A DNA stretch of 64,000 nt. Source: CAYUET01 sp964443875 (GTDB lineage Bacteria > Auribacterota > JAFGBW01). Below, piece after piece: positions 44,590 through 54,043 of this stretch. Under the pieces are notes generated by a model, which ran no database searches, had not been told where the DNA came from, and saw only the letters and a list, made by a program, of their open reading frames with translations. A program made the position numbers and the translations under genes. The DNA lies in the NCBI GenBank assembly GCA_964443875.1, contig CAYUET010000012.1:1-64000 (forward strand), read 5' to 3'. Position 1 is the stretch's first letter; each line of letters starts with the position of its first letter.

Positions 44590-46344
44590 ATGTATGTAAT
44601 TATTGTCAAAAATCAGTCCGGTTCTGAAGTTGTGAGATATGCAACAGGTTCATTAAGGGAAGCGGTTTCACTGGGAAAAAGTCCGGAGAATCCCATTGTC
44701 GTGAATGATCCTTCCATTTCTGAAAAACATTGCGCCTTTGAATTTGATGGAAAAAAAATTTCCATCCGGAATTTAAAAAGCCGCAATGGGATCATTTTAA
44801 ACGGGGAAAGAATAAAAACGGAAAAAGCGGAGGTTACAGAAACAGATGAAGTCCGCATTGGAGATTTTTTGATTTCCTTTCTGTGGGAAGGAAGCTCGGA
44901 GGATCTTCTCCCGTCAAAGAAGAAAAGCCGGGAGACACTGTTCACCTGGATTCTCTCTTTTCTTCTTTTGACTTTTTTAGGATGGAACATCCGTCCTCTG
45001 CCTGAAAAGGAAATTTTTATTCCCCCTCTTGCCCCTCTTGAAGCGAAAAAATCCGATTCTGAAACTCCCGGAAAGAGCACCTGGCAAATCCTTCTTTCCA
45101 AAGCCAAGGATGCCTATTTTAACGATTCAATCCTTGAGGCGGCAAAGCTTTTTAAACAGGTGCTTGAGCAGCAGCCGCAGAATATGGGGGCGATGAATTT
45201 TCTTGAACAGATCCGGAAGGAAATGATTCCCAAATTGGAAGAAACCATTAAAACCACTATTGCAGAACGGAATATTGTGACTTGTGCAGCAACAGTGGAG
45301 GAACTGAAAATTCTTGATCCCGGCAATATCTGGATTGAAAAAGCCCAGGGGCTTCTGGAGGGATATAAGAAATTTGATGAGGTCCGGAAGCTTTATGAAT
45401 CGCATCATTTCAGAGAGGCTCAGAAAAAGATTCAAAATATAGTGCTGGTGGATGAAGAAACGCTGGAGGAATGGGTCGGCAAAGTCAATCATGAGGTTAA
45501 GGTCACAGAAAATTTTCGAGGAATCCTTACCCGTTACCGTTCAGGTCCTATTTCACAATCTTATAAAGAGCTTAAGCCATTCCTGGAAACTGAAACCGAA
45601 CAGAAAGATCTTCTTTCACTGGCACGCCAGAAACTCCAGCTTGTGAAACGTTTCGCCGGGTTTAAAGAGCTGCAGAAACAGGATCCCCTTAAACAGACTT
45701 CTTTCGGGGTTGCGCTGCTCTATGATCTTTCTGAAAAAGAAGATCCCTTCATTTATCATCAGGTCAATCAAAGACTTGAAGAGCTGACAAAACAATGCGG
45801 TCCTGGAACAGAATTCTATATTCTTCTCAATGAAGATACCGCCACTCAGCTGGATCAGGCCAGGGATTATAAAAAAATTCATGAATACAAACAGTCTCTC
45901 AGCAATTACCGGAGTGCCCTGAATGGACTCAGAATTCTTTCTTTTTTTTCAAAAGATTCGAAATTCATAAAACAGGAAGGGGAGGTTTATCAGGAAATTC
46001 TCAGTTATCAGGCTTCCCTTAAGAAAAGAGTTGAAGAGCTTCACCAGATCAATGAATCTGACTTTGCCCGACAGTTATCAGATCTTCTTGCCCGTTTTAG
46101 GGTTTATCCCAATAAAACGGTACTGGCAGCGACAGAGGAATTATATCAGGGAGAGGGGGATGACAAGGCGCTGATCCGGGAGATTTTCAGTACTGATGCC
46201 GGGACTTCTTTTCAGGCTGCTCCGGTGAACAAAGCAGAAAAAAAGACAGCCGAGGCTAATAACTCCACGAACGTTAACAGAGCCACCCCCGACCTTTCTG
46301 TTTCTGCCGGAAATTTTTTCATTTCCCGGCCGGAAGAGACATGA
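44590..46344 (+). CDS. FHA domain-membrane helix-helical repeat protein
   Basis: A 584-residue protein. A well-formed FHA domain fills residues 1-95: GKSPENPIVVNDPSISEKH with Ser44 and His47 of SxxH, then NLKSRNGIILNG. One membrane helix at about 117-135 follows. The rest is largely helical and TPR-like (ILEAAKLFKQVLEQQPQNMGAMNFLEQI). The FHA part should be cytoplasmic and the repeat part periplasmic, so it could transmit a phosphothreonine signal across the membrane. It is the second FHA protein of the cluster and overlaps the next gene by four bases. Confidence 0.85.
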   Translation: MYVIIVKNQSGSEVVRYATGSLREAVSLGKSPENPIVVNDPSISEKHCAFEFDGKKISIRNLKSRNGIILNGERIKTEKAEVTETDEVRIGDFLISFLWEGSSEDLLPSKKKSRETLFTWILSFLLLTFLGWNIRPLPEKEIFIPPLAPLEAKKSDSETPGKSTWQILLSKAKDAYFNDSILEAAKLFKQVLEQQPQNMGAMNFLEQIRKEMIPKLEETIKTTIAERNIVTCAATVEELKILDPGNIWIEKAQGLLEGYKKFDEVRKLYESHHFREAQKKIQNIVLVDEETLEEWVGKVNHEVKVTENFRGILTRYRSGPISQSYKELKPFLETETEQKDLLSLARQKLQLVKRFAGFKELQKQDPLKQTSFGVALLYDLSEKEDPFIYHQVNQRLEELTKQCGPGTEFYILLNEDTATQLDQARDYKKIHEYKQSLSNYRSALNGLRILSFFSKDSKFIKQEGEVYQEILSYQASLKKRVEELHQINESDFARQLSDLLARFRVYPNKTVLAATEELYQGEGDDKALIREIFSTDAGTSFQAAPVNKAEKKTAEANNSTNVNRATPDLSVSAGNFFISRPEET

Positions 46345-48698
46345 GCTATCTGATTTCTGTTTTTTATTTTTTTATGCTGAGTTTGATTTCTTTTCAGGTT
46401 TTTGCGCTGGATACCCTTTTAGGGGATGAAGAGGAAGGCTTTTATCTCAACTGGCCTGAAAAGGAATGGGCCTTTGAAGCGGAAGAAAGAAAAGAAACCC
46501 GACAGACCATTTCACTCCTGAAAATTCAGCAGGAACCTTTTCCGGAAAGAGCCATTTTAACTGCAGAGCCTCGGCCTGAAGAGGGTTTTTCTGCTTTTTT
46601 TGATTTTTATCTGGAAAACGAAAAGAAACAAATTCCAGGAGCTGAAATTGAAATTCTGCCTCAAAGCATCAAAGGGGAATATGATAACCGGCTTTTTGTT
46701 CTTTATGACAGAAAACAGGAAGGCCATTCTTCTGCCTCGGTTATTCTTCTGATTCAGGGACAGCGTTTTTTATATGGTGTAAGAAGGAAAACGAATTCTT
46801 ACTCCTCAGGCTTTATTAAAGATTCTGCCGCTTTTCTATTAAAAGGATGTATTCTTGATTCCAAACAGTTATTGCAAATCAGAAAACAAAGAGCAGAGGT
46901 TGAAGAGGAAAAGATAAAAGAGATAAAAAGCGCGGAGAAGAAGGCCTTTGAATCGGATACAGAAGAGCTGCTTTCTCTTGTCCGGGATGAGGGAATTGAG
47001 GAAAAAGAAGAGCCGGTGGAGTTAACTGTTTATAAATTTAAAAAACAGAAAAAAGAAAAAAACGGGAAAAGTCTTTTAGAACAAAAAGCGGAAGACTTCT
47101 TCCCTCAGAAAGCGCTGAATGAAGAACGGACCCCTGTTGGGGAAACAGCCATCACTTCAGAAACAGAAAAATTATCCATTATTTGGGAAGCTGCAGAAGA
47201 CTGGACAATTTTTTCTGCTCCGGTTCAGAAAATGGAAAAAATGGGAGAAGGTGAGTCCGTAACAACAAAAAGCATCAAGGTTTATCATTCCCGGGAGAAT
47301 GAGGATGACTGGACGGAAACCGGAGAAATGAAAATGTCAGGAGGTCCTTTGAAGGAGGGGGAATCTGCAGATAAATTTCTTGAAGAGTATATTCATAAGA
47401 TTTTTCAGGATGAATTGAAAAATGACCTGCAGGCCTCTCTTGAGATCACGGAAGATCGGCTTGCGGAATCCGATGCTTCACGGATTTTTATCATTAGGGC
47501 GACAAAGGAAAAAGTGCCGAATATTCAGTTTTACCTGATTCTTTTCGGGAATAAGGGTTTTTATGAAATCAACAGGAAAAAACGTGGGGAAGAGGTTTTC
47601 TTCGTTTCCAGGAAAAAGTTCATTCATTTTTTAAAAAAAGCAAAACTCACTGATTCAGGATTGACGGGGAGGGATGCTCAAAAATCCGAGAATGAGGATA
47701 TGGATGAAAACACAGAGGATTCGGAAAAATCAGACCAGGATGACACGGACTCCGGAGATGGGAAAGAGGGGAAGGAGGATTGGGATTCCAGCACAGACAC
47801 GGATACTCTTACAGATATCATTACCGATACAGATACAGAGACCGGAACAGGAATAGAGACAGGGACAAAGACAGATACCGATACAATAACAGATACGGAA
47901 ACACTTACGGATACGGACACCCGGACAGGAACGGGAACCGGAAGCGGGACAGGAACGAAGAGGGATACGGATACAAAGACAGACACGGATACCCTTACGG
48001 ATATCATAACCGATACAAATACAGAGACCGGAACAGGAATAGAGACAAGGACAAAGACAGATACGGAAACACTTACGGATACGGACACCCGGACAGGAAC
48101 GGGAACCGGAAGCGGGACAGGAACGAAGAGGGATACGGATACAAAGACAGACACGGATACCCTTACGGATATCATAACCGATACAAATACAGAGACCGGA
48201 ACAGGAACGGGCACTTCTATTCATACTCAGACCAGAACAAATACAAAAACCGGAACGAGTACTTCAACATCGACAAAAATCATAACCAAAACCTCTACGG
48301 CTACAGAGACTGCAACGAATACTGGAACTAAAACTTCCACCAACACGCATACCCGTGTGGATACATCGACCAAGACCTCAACAGGCACGAGTACGGATAT
48401 TACTGAAGAGGAATCAAATGCCATGGAGCAGCAGGAGCAGCAGGAGGAGGCTGATAAAACCAACAAAATGTTTGACGATCAGAGGAGAACTCTGATTAAA
48501 AAGCATCTGGATAATATTTTGGAAACAAAAGAAGCTTATGAAGCTAAAAGCGGAAATAATGCAGCCTCTTCCCATCGGAATTATCGTATAAATGCAGAGG
48601 AACAGGATTGGGGACAGGCAAGGATCACAATCAATGATATTGAAAAACGCCGGAAGGAATTTAACGACTTAATGAATAAGTCAGAGGAAGAGGAGTGA
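46341..48698 (+). CDS. Secreted protein with long alternating Thr-X tract
   Basis: A 785-residue protein with a signal peptide (1-22, cleaved near FA-LD). Two globular regions follow (about 25-180 and 270-450), each ending in a similar pattern of hydrophobic strands, joined by a Lys/Glu-rich linker. From residue 484 to about 690 nearly every second residue is Thr, next to Asp, Glu, Gly or Lys (TDTDTLTDIITDTDTETGTG style). A helical Gln/Glu-rich tail ends the protein. Such a tract is likely extended, surface-exposed or a site of modification. No known family is recognised. Its start overlaps the FHA gene. Confidence 0.8.
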   Translation: MSYLISVFYFFMLSLISFQVFALDTLLGDEEEGFYLNWPEKEWAFEAEERKETRQTISLLKIQQEPFPERAILTAEPRPEEGFSAFFDFYLENEKKQIPGAEIEILPQSIKGEYDNRLFVLYDRKQEGHSSASVILLIQGQRFLYGVRRKTNSYSSGFIKDSAAFLLKGCILDSKQLLQIRKQRAEVEEEKIKEIKSAEKKAFESDTEELLSLVRDEGIEEKEEPVELTVYKFKKQKKEKNGKSLLEQKAEDFFPQKALNEERTPVGETAITSETEKLSIIWEAAEDWTIFSAPVQKMEKMGEGESVTTKSIKVYHSRENEDDWTETGEMKMSGGPLKEGESADKFLEEYIHKIFQDELKNDLQASLEITEDRLAESDASRIFIIRATKEKVPNIQFYLILFGNKGFYEINRKKRGEEVFFVSRKKFIHFLKKAKLTDSGLTGRDAQKSENEDMDENTEDSEKSDQDDTDSGDGKEGKEDWDSSTDTDTLTDIITDTDTETGTGIETGTKTDTDTITDTETLTDTDTRTGTGTGSGTGTKRDTDTKTDTDTLTDIITDTNTETGTGIETRTKTDTETLTDTDTRTGTGTGSGTGTKRDTDTKTDTDTLTDIITDTNTETGTGTGTSIHTQTRTNTKTGTSTSTSTKIITKTSTATETATNTGTKTSTNTHTRVDTSTKTSTGTSTDITEEESNAMEQQEQQEEADKTNKMFDDQRRTLIKKHLDNILETKEAYEAKSGNNAASSHRNYRINAEEQDWGQARITINDIEKRRKEFNDLMNKSEEEE
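47791..48410 (+). repeat. Thr-X coding repeat with 168-base tandem copies
   Basis: Within the preceding gene, positions 47889-48039 and 48057-48207 are identical over about 150 bases, giving a period of 168 bases (56 codons). A more diverged partial copy lies at 47802-47880. After 48207 the tract continues with simpler Thr-Xaa codons. Because the unit length is a multiple of three, expansion or contraction would leave the frame intact. Confidence 0.85.
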
Positions 48699-48703
48699 TT
48701 ATA

Positions 48704-49057
48704 ATGCAGGGAATTTTATTTTTGGTCTATGGAGCCATAGTGGGAATTTTTTCTTCCTTTATGGGGGTTGGGGGAGGTATTCTGATCATTCCTCTTCTGC
48801 TGATGCTTGGGTACACTCCTCAGAAAGTGGTTGGAACCTCCTTTATGGTGATTCTTTTAATATCTCTTTCAGCCCTTTTGGCTCACAATAAATTGGGGCA
48901 TATTGACTATAAAATAGGAGCTCTCCTCGGGATCGGAGGCATCCTGGGAGCCCAGTTTGGAGCAGTGCTGGTTAAAGATATTTCTCCGGAGGTTTTTAAA
49001 AAGATTTTTGCAGTATTTCTTGTCGTGATGGGGATCTACCTGTTTGTGAAAAAATAG
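48704..49057 (+). CDS. Half-size TSUP/TauE-SafE family transporter
   Basis: A 117-residue membrane protein with about four hydrophobic helices. The N-terminal motif IVGIFSSFMGVGGGILIIPLLLMLG and the following KVVGTSFMVILL are typical of one half of a TSUP (TauE/SafE) transporter, which usually has two such halves in about 250 residues. It may work as a homodimer, or be half of a formerly larger gene. AGGAG lies eight bases ahead of the ATG at 48704; an in-frame GTG at 48695 overlaps the upstream stop. The substrate is unknown. Confidence 0.8.
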   Translation: MQGILFLVYGAIVGIFSSFMGVGGGILIIPLLLMLGYTPQKVVGTSFMVILLISLSALLAHNKLGHIDYKIGALLGIGGILGAQFGAVLVKDISPEVFKKIFAVFLVVMGIYLFVKK

Positions 49058-49104
49058 GAACTTCTTTTAATTCTCTGAAGTCAATCCGTTTTTCTTTCAG
49101 TCTT

Positions 49105-49887
49105 TCAGAGCGCAAATTTTTTACGGGATTTCTGCTGAAGTAATTCCATGAATGGTTCGAGACTTTTTAAAGCAAAATCCTTTTTATAAATGAGATTTAA
49201 AAAATTCTGGAACGCCGAAACTTCAGAACGGCTGAAGAAATGGCCTAATCCCTTTTCAAGACAATACTCATCATTCCAGTTTTCAAGAATTCGCCTGTGA
49301 TCCGGCAAAAGGACAAAGGGACTTTCAACCGCTGTTTTTTTAAAGCATTTTGGACATGCAAAAGACCATTCCTGGGGGCTGGCGTAGGCAGGGCTGTCGC
49401 TGCCGATAGGAACTCCGCAATATTCACACAGAAATTCCTGAGAGGCCAGTCCTGCTTTCAGAAGGAGCTGGAACTGGAAATAAAGCAGGGAGTTATACTG
49501 AGCCTGTCCTGAACTCAGAGCCTCGAATATTTTTTTTAACATAAGGAATATACCCGGGGCATGATCGGAATAATCGGTTTCCATTTTCAGCAGGAGTTCC
49601 AGAATAAAGGAAACATGGATCAGGGCTTCATAGCCTTCCAGAGGATAGATTTTATTTACACAGACTTCCTGTATCCGGTAGGTTTGCTCATGTTTTATCA
49701 AAAGCAGTTCGAGTTCATGACCCAGGTCGAACTGTGCCGGATAGAGGGATTTTGGCTGATAGAAACCTTTTTGGTAAAAACAGATTTTCCCGGCATCTCT
49801 GGAAAAAAGATCAAGCCGTGCAGACTGTTTTCCCATGTTTTTTTTCTGAAGACAGAAGGCGAATGTTTTAAGGTAGTCGTTCTGCAT
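49105..49887 (-). CDS. recO: DNA repair protein RecO
   Basis: A 260-residue RecO. The N-terminal OB fold (TFAFCLQKKNMGKQSARLDLFS) is followed by a helical domain and the zinc site CEYCG...CPKC (about residues 159-190). RecO loads RecA with RecR in the RecFOR pathway. It begins 4 bases after priA, making a minus-strand replication-repair run of recO, priA and a UDG-like gene. The N-terminus is divergent but the length and zinc motif are right. Confidence 0.85.
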   Translation of the reverse strand: MQNDYLKTFAFCLQKKNMGKQSARLDLFSRDAGKICFYQKGFYQPKSLYPAQFDLGHELELLLIKHEQTYRIQEVCVNKIYPLEGYEALIHVSFILELLLKMETDYSDHAPGIFLMLKKIFEALSSGQAQYNSLLYFQFQLLLKAGLASQEFLCEYCGVPIGSDSPAYASPQEWSFACPKCFKKTAVESPFVLLPDHRRILENWNDEYCLEKGLGHFFSRSEVSAFQNFLNLIYKKDFALKSLEPFMELLQQKSRKKFAL

Positions 49888-49890
49888 GGC

Positions 49891-51906
49891 TTATAACAGG
49901 GAATAGGGGTCAACATCAAGGGTGATAGAGCGCTGCAGGGATGTCTCTCCTGAACGTATTAATTGCTGAAGAAGAAAAACATGCTGTTTGATTTTCTGTG
50001 AAACGATAAGAATTTGAAATCTGAAGAGGGTTTTGATTTTTTCAATAGGGGCCGGATGCGGAATGGAAATCTGAACGCTTTTATCTTTGATTGCGCTTTG
50101 AAACCGTTCATAGATCCATTGGGCATTGTCTCTGGCAATCTTTTCTTTGGAGTGACTGATGGTCAGGAGAATAAAACGGCTGAAGGGGGGATATTTCAGA
50201 GAGCGGCGCAAAGTGATTTCATATTCATAAAACGACTTGTAGTCATGGGTGAGGGCATAGTGAAAAACCGGATGACGGGGGGCATGAGTCTGAATGATGA
50301 CTTCCCCTGAAATATCGCCTCGTCCCGCCCTCCCCGCCACCTGGGTTAAAAGCTGAAATGTGGATTCGCCGGCGCGAAAGTCCGGAAGGTTGAGGCTCAA
50401 ATCACCGGAAAGAACACCGACGAGGGTAACTCCTTCGAAATGCAGGCCTTTCGCAATCATCTGGGTGCCTATTAAAATGTCTGTTTTCCGCTCATGAAAA
50501 TCCTGGCATACCTTTTCCAGGACCCCTTTTTTCTTTACTGTATCGGAGTCCAGTCTTGCGGTGCGGGCCTGAGGGAAGATCGCCTGTATCTGTTTTTCAA
50601 CCTTTTCAGTTCCAAAGCCGATGAATTTCATGGCAGGCGCATGACAGGAAGGGCAGATGATACTCGGGACAAGAGAGGTATCGCAGCGGTGACATTTCAT
50701 TCGGTTGTCATTTTTATGGTAGGTGAGAAGAATGCTGCAGGAGGGACATTGAAGGGTGTGCCCGCATTCTTTGCATATCTGGCAGGTTGAAAAGCCTCTG
50801 CGGTTCAAAAAAAGTATTGTCTGTTCCTTGCGTTTCAGCCGGGCTTCCATGGCGGAAAGAAGTTCCCGCGAAAAAAGAAAGATTCCCAATGAGGTTTTGG
50901 TATCGCGTTTCATATTAATGAGGGTAATTTTGGGCATGGGTCTTGAAGAAACGCGGCTGGGGAGTTCCTGAAGATTATATTTCCCGGTCATGCAGTTATG
51001 AAAGGATTCAAGGGAAGGGGTCGCGGAGCAGAGGACCACCTGGGCATTTTCGATTTGCCCCCTGACCACAGCCAGGTCCCTGGCATTGTAACGGGGGGAT
51101 TCTTCCTGCTTGTAGGTTTTTTCATGTTCTTCATCGACAATAATAAGCCCCAGATTATTTAAAGGGGCGAAAATGGCCGAACGGGCACCCAACGCTATCC
51201 GGATTTCACCGGCGCAGGTTTTTTTCCAGTACCAGGCCCTTTCTGCTTCTGTGAGCCTGGAATGAAAAATCGCAATGGTGCTGGTAAAGCGCTTTTTAAA
51301 AATATTCACAAGCTGAGGCGTCAGGGCAATTTCAGGAACAATGACCAGAGCACTCTGATTTTTGTTCATGGCCTCCTGAATGGCCTGAAGATAAACTTCT
51401 GTTTTTCCGGACCCTGTCACTCCCCATAAAAGACAGACCTGTTTTGGAGAGGTCTGAAGACCGGTTTTGATTGCTTCAAAGGCGGACAGCTGATGGGGAT
51501 TGAGATCCAGAGGCTGGGACAGGGATGGAGTGCTTAAGTCCGGAGTATTTTCTTTTTTTTTTCTTCGTTTTTTGAACACAAAACCCGGGACGGCGGATTT
51601 GATGACCATTCCAAGAGGGCAGGCATAATAATCGGATGTCCAGCGGCAGAGCTTAAGCAGGAAAGGGGAAAGGGGAGGAATATCATCAAGAAGGCGGTGG
51701 AGAGGTCTCAGTTTTTCAGGGGGAAGAGTAGTTTCGTTTTTAACACTCAGAATGCAGGCCGTGGCAGTCTGATGTTTGAGAGGTACTTCCGCAAAAGTTC
51801 CGGGATCGGGGAGGGGAAAGGAGGAAGGAAGGATATAATCCAGAATACGGTCCAGATATTGGTCTACAACCACTTCCACGAAGCTGTCTTTAGGCTTTGA
51901 GGTCAT
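49891..51906 (-). CDS. priA: Primosomal protein N' (replication restart helicase)
   Basis: A 671-residue PriA. The N-terminal 3'-DNA-binding domain (FVEVVVDQYLDRILDYILPS) is followed by the helicase core with WGVTGSGKTEVYLQ and the DEEH box in LIIVDEEHEKTYKQEE. Eight zinc-binding cysteines lie in CQICKECGHTLQCPSC and CHRCDTS-IICPSCH. Late motifs include GTQMIAKGLHFEGV and TQVAGRAGR. It restarts stalled forks by loading DnaB. It sits between recO and the UDG-like gene with 3-4 base gaps. Confidence 0.95.
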   Translation of the reverse strand: MTSKPKDSFVEVVVDQYLDRILDYILPSSFPLPDPGTFAEVPLKHQTATACILSVKNETTLPPEKLRPLHRLLDDIPPLSPFLLKLCRWTSDYYACPLGMVIKSAVPGFVFKKRRKKKENTPDLSTPSLSQPLDLNPHQLSAFEAIKTGLQTSPKQVCLLWGVTGSGKTEVYLQAIQEAMNKNQSALVIVPEIALTPQLVNIFKKRFTSTIAIFHSRLTEAERAWYWKKTCAGEIRIALGARSAIFAPLNNLGLIIVDEEHEKTYKQEESPRYNARDLAVVRGQIENAQVVLCSATPSLESFHNCMTGKYNLQELPSRVSSRPMPKITLINMKRDTKTSLGIFLFSRELLSAMEARLKRKEQTILFLNRRGFSTCQICKECGHTLQCPSCSILLTYHKNDNRMKCHRCDTSLVPSIICPSCHAPAMKFIGFGTEKVEKQIQAIFPQARTARLDSDTVKKKGVLEKVCQDFHERKTDILIGTQMIAKGLHFEGVTLVGVLSGDLSLNLPDFRAGESTFQLLTQVAGRAGRGDISGEVIIQTHAPRHPVFHYALTHDYKSFYEYEITLRRSLKYPPFSRFILLTISHSKEKIARDNAQWIYERFQSAIKDKSVQISIPHPAPIEKIKTLFRFQILIVSQKIKQHVFLLQQLIRSGETSLQRSITLDVDPYSLL

Positions 51907-51909
51907 GAT

Positions 51910-52677
51910 TTAAACCCTGAAACATTGATTCAGAATCGTCTGAAATTCCGCGATCAGGGCGCTGCGCAGAGTTTTTTTCTTAAACATGTATAGAGGATCG
52001 TAATTAAAATAGAAGGGAATTCCCTGAAGGATTTGGGAGAGGGAACGCAGAGCGTCGATTTTTTCCTCCCGTCCGCTGAGGATCTGTGAAACCCGTTCGC
52101 CGAGACAAAGAACAGCTTTTGGGGGAGTCTGAGTCAGGTTTTTGAGGAAATTTTCCTTCCATTGCAGAGCCTCCGGGGCGTCTTTGGGAAGAAAGTCAAT
52201 ACGGGAAGAATGCAGATAGGCTTTAGTAAAAAGATTTTCCCTGAAACCGGCTTCCACCAGAAGGGATTGAAGATAGATCCCTGATTCATCTGTATAGGGA
52301 AGGGAGTTTAAAAGTTCTGTTTCAGAAGGACAAAGGCGGATAAGGCAAAGACCGTCTTTTAGCTGAACGAAGGAGGGCTCAAGAATTTTTGATTTTGAGG
52401 GTTCCGTAGTGAGGGGTTTAACAGGAGGCAAAAAGGGGGATGCTTGGGTAGCGGAGGGGATCGGGGATCGGGGCAGCGGTGCAGGAATTTTTTTTACGGA
52501 AACGGGGACTGTAACCGCAGGAGGATCTGAAATTTTTTTTTCAGGCAAAAGGATGTTTTCGGTACTCATGATCCAAGAGAGACCGTCCGCCGCTTTTTGA
52601 TGAAGCTCTCTTTTAAGACTCCGGATACAATCCAGGAAAAGTTTTGTATCCGGGTTATCAAAGGAAGTGCTATTCAT
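51910..52677 (-). CDS. Degenerate uracil-DNA glycosylase-fold protein
   Basis: A 255-residue protein. The first 120 residues are Pro/Ser-rich and unrelated to known domains. The remainder can be laid on a family 4 UDG: LCLIRLCPSETELL for the GExPG strand, DESGIYLQSLLVEAGF for the GRAG-LL helix, FTKAYLHSSRIDF, then KAVLCLGERVSQILSG, and FNYDPLYMFK where THPAYLL is expected. The Gly-Glu and His catalytic residues and the iron-sulfur cysteines are not conserved. It is therefore probably not a working glycosylase. Close coupling to priA and recO suggests a DNA-binding or protein-binding part in restart or repair. Confidence 0.6.
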   Translation of the reverse strand: MNSTSFDNPDTKLFLDCIRSLKRELHQKAADGLSWIMSTENILLPEKKISDPPAVTVPVSVKKIPAPLPRSPIPSATQASPFLPPVKPLTTEPSKSKILEPSFVQLKDGLCLIRLCPSETELLNSLPYTDESGIYLQSLLVEAGFRENLFTKAYLHSSRIDFLPKDAPEALQWKENFLKNLTQTPPKAVLCLGERVSQILSGREEKIDALRSLSQILQGIPFYFNYDPLYMFKKKTLRSALIAEFQTILNQCFRV

Positions 52678-52691
52678 GAAAAAATCTTTTC

Positions 52692-54008
52692 TTACGGATG
52701 AGAATGTTTGACAGAAAGTCGACCGATGGAAGCGTAATCAAAGCCCAGATCCTTCATGACGGAAGTGTCAAAGAGATTCCTTCCATCCATAATGATAGGC
52801 TGAAGCAACAGTTCTTTTACCTTCTTCAGATCCGCTTTTCTGAAAATTTCCCAGTCCGTGGCAATGATAAGACCGTCGCAGCCCTTTAAAATGGAATAGG
52901 GGTCTGTCCCATATTCGATATCCGGGACAATCTTTTTTGCCTTTTCCATGGCTTCAGGGTCATAGGCAATAATTTTAGTTCCTTCAGCCTGGAGTTTTTT
53001 GATAATGGGGAGAATCGGCGACATGCGCATGTCATCTGTATTGGCTTTAAATGCCAGTCCCCAGAGGGCTACTTTTTTTCCGTTCAGGACCCAGAGGGAC
53101 TGTTCAATTTTTTTGAAGAAGTATTCCTGCTGGTCATGGTTGACTTTTTCAACGGCTTTCAGGAGGTCATAAGGATATCCCAGATGTTCAGCGATTTTTA
53201 TGAACGCCGAAACATCTTTGGGAAAGCAGGACCCGCCGTAACCGAGACTGGCTTCAAGAAATTGAAGACCAATGCGTTTGTCCAGCCCCATTCCCAAAGC
53301 AACCTGTTTAATGTCTGCTCCGGCCAGATCACAGATGTGGGAAACGGAATTGATAAATGAAATTTTTAAAGCCAGAAAGGAATTTGCAGCGTGTTTAATA
53401 ATTTCGGCACTTTTGATATCCGTAACGATCAAAGGCTTGTCTTTCAGAGGTGCATAGATTTCCTTCATGATGGCGGCGGCTTTTTCAGAGGAGACTCCGA
53501 TGACGATGCGGTCTGGTTCAAGAAAATCACTGATGGCGGATCCTTCCCTTAAGAATTCGGGATTGGACACCACATCAAAGGGGATTTTTTTATCGCCGTA
53601 ACGGGCGATGGTTTCCGCCACTTTTTCTCCTGTTCTGACTGGAACAGTGCTTTTGTCGACAACGACTTTATAATCCCTCATGTATTTGGAAACATCTTTC
53701 GCAACTTTTTCAACAGAGCTTAAATCCGCTCCTCCATCAGGACGGGGGGGGGTGGAAACGGCAATAAAAATAGCCGTGGCAAAATCGGTTCCTTCTTCAA
53801 TACTGTCGGAAAAAGAAAGTTTTTTGGATGCAACATGTTTTTTTACCAGATCTTCGAGTCCGGGTTCATAAATAGGAATTTTATGTTGCCTGAGCATGTT
53901 GACTTTGTTGATGTCATTGTCCACACAAAGGACTTCATGCCCGATTTCTGCAAAACAGGCTCCGCTGACGAGGCCTACATATCCGGTTCCAATAATAGTA
54001 ATCTTCAT
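52692..54008 (-). CDS. ugd: UDP-glucose 6-dehydrogenase
   Basis: A 438-residue NAD-dependent enzyme that turns UDP-glucose into UDP-glucuronate for polysaccharides. The Rossmann motif GTGYVGLVSG is at residues 7-16; VSTPPRPDGGADLS and the catalytic cysteine of GYGGSCFPKD (about 260) are as expected, with ALWGLAFKANTDDMRMSP in the C-terminal domain. The start at 54008 has AGGAG upstream; an in-frame ATG at 54047 would overlap lptD and lacks support. It follows lptD by 35 bases. Related UDP-ManNAc dehydrogenases are a less likely alternative. Confidence 0.92.
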   Translation of the reverse strand: MKITIIGTGYVGLVSGACFAEIGHEVLCVDNDINKVNMLRQHKIPIYEPGLEDLVKKHVASKKLSFSDSIEEGTDFATAIFIAVSTPPRPDGGADLSSVEKVAKDVSKYMRDYKVVVDKSTVPVRTGEKVAETIARYGDKKIPFDVVSNPEFLREGSAISDFLEPDRIVIGVSSEKAAAIMKEIYAPLKDKPLIVTDIKSAEIIKHAANSFLALKISFINSVSHICDLAGADIKQVALGMGLDKRIGLQFLEASLGYGGSCFPKDVSAFIKIAEHLGYPYDLLKAVEKVNHDQQEYFFKKIEQSLWVLNGKKVALWGLAFKANTDDMRMSPILPIIKKLQAEGTKIIAYDPEAMEKAKKIVPDIEYGTDPYSILKGCDGLIIATDWEIFRKADLKKVKELLLQPIIMDGRNLFDTSVMKDLGFDYASIGRLSVKHSHP

Positions 54009-54043
54009 TTTTTTCTCCTGAATATTAATCCTTAAATCTAAAA

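Noticed and set aside
47678..48331. Long open frames on both strands (Val/Ser-rich reverse frame; Tyr/Arg/Asp-rich plus frame) over the Thr repeat
   Set aside because: They arise from the short-period repeat that codes Thr-X in the main frame; no start signals or family likeness.
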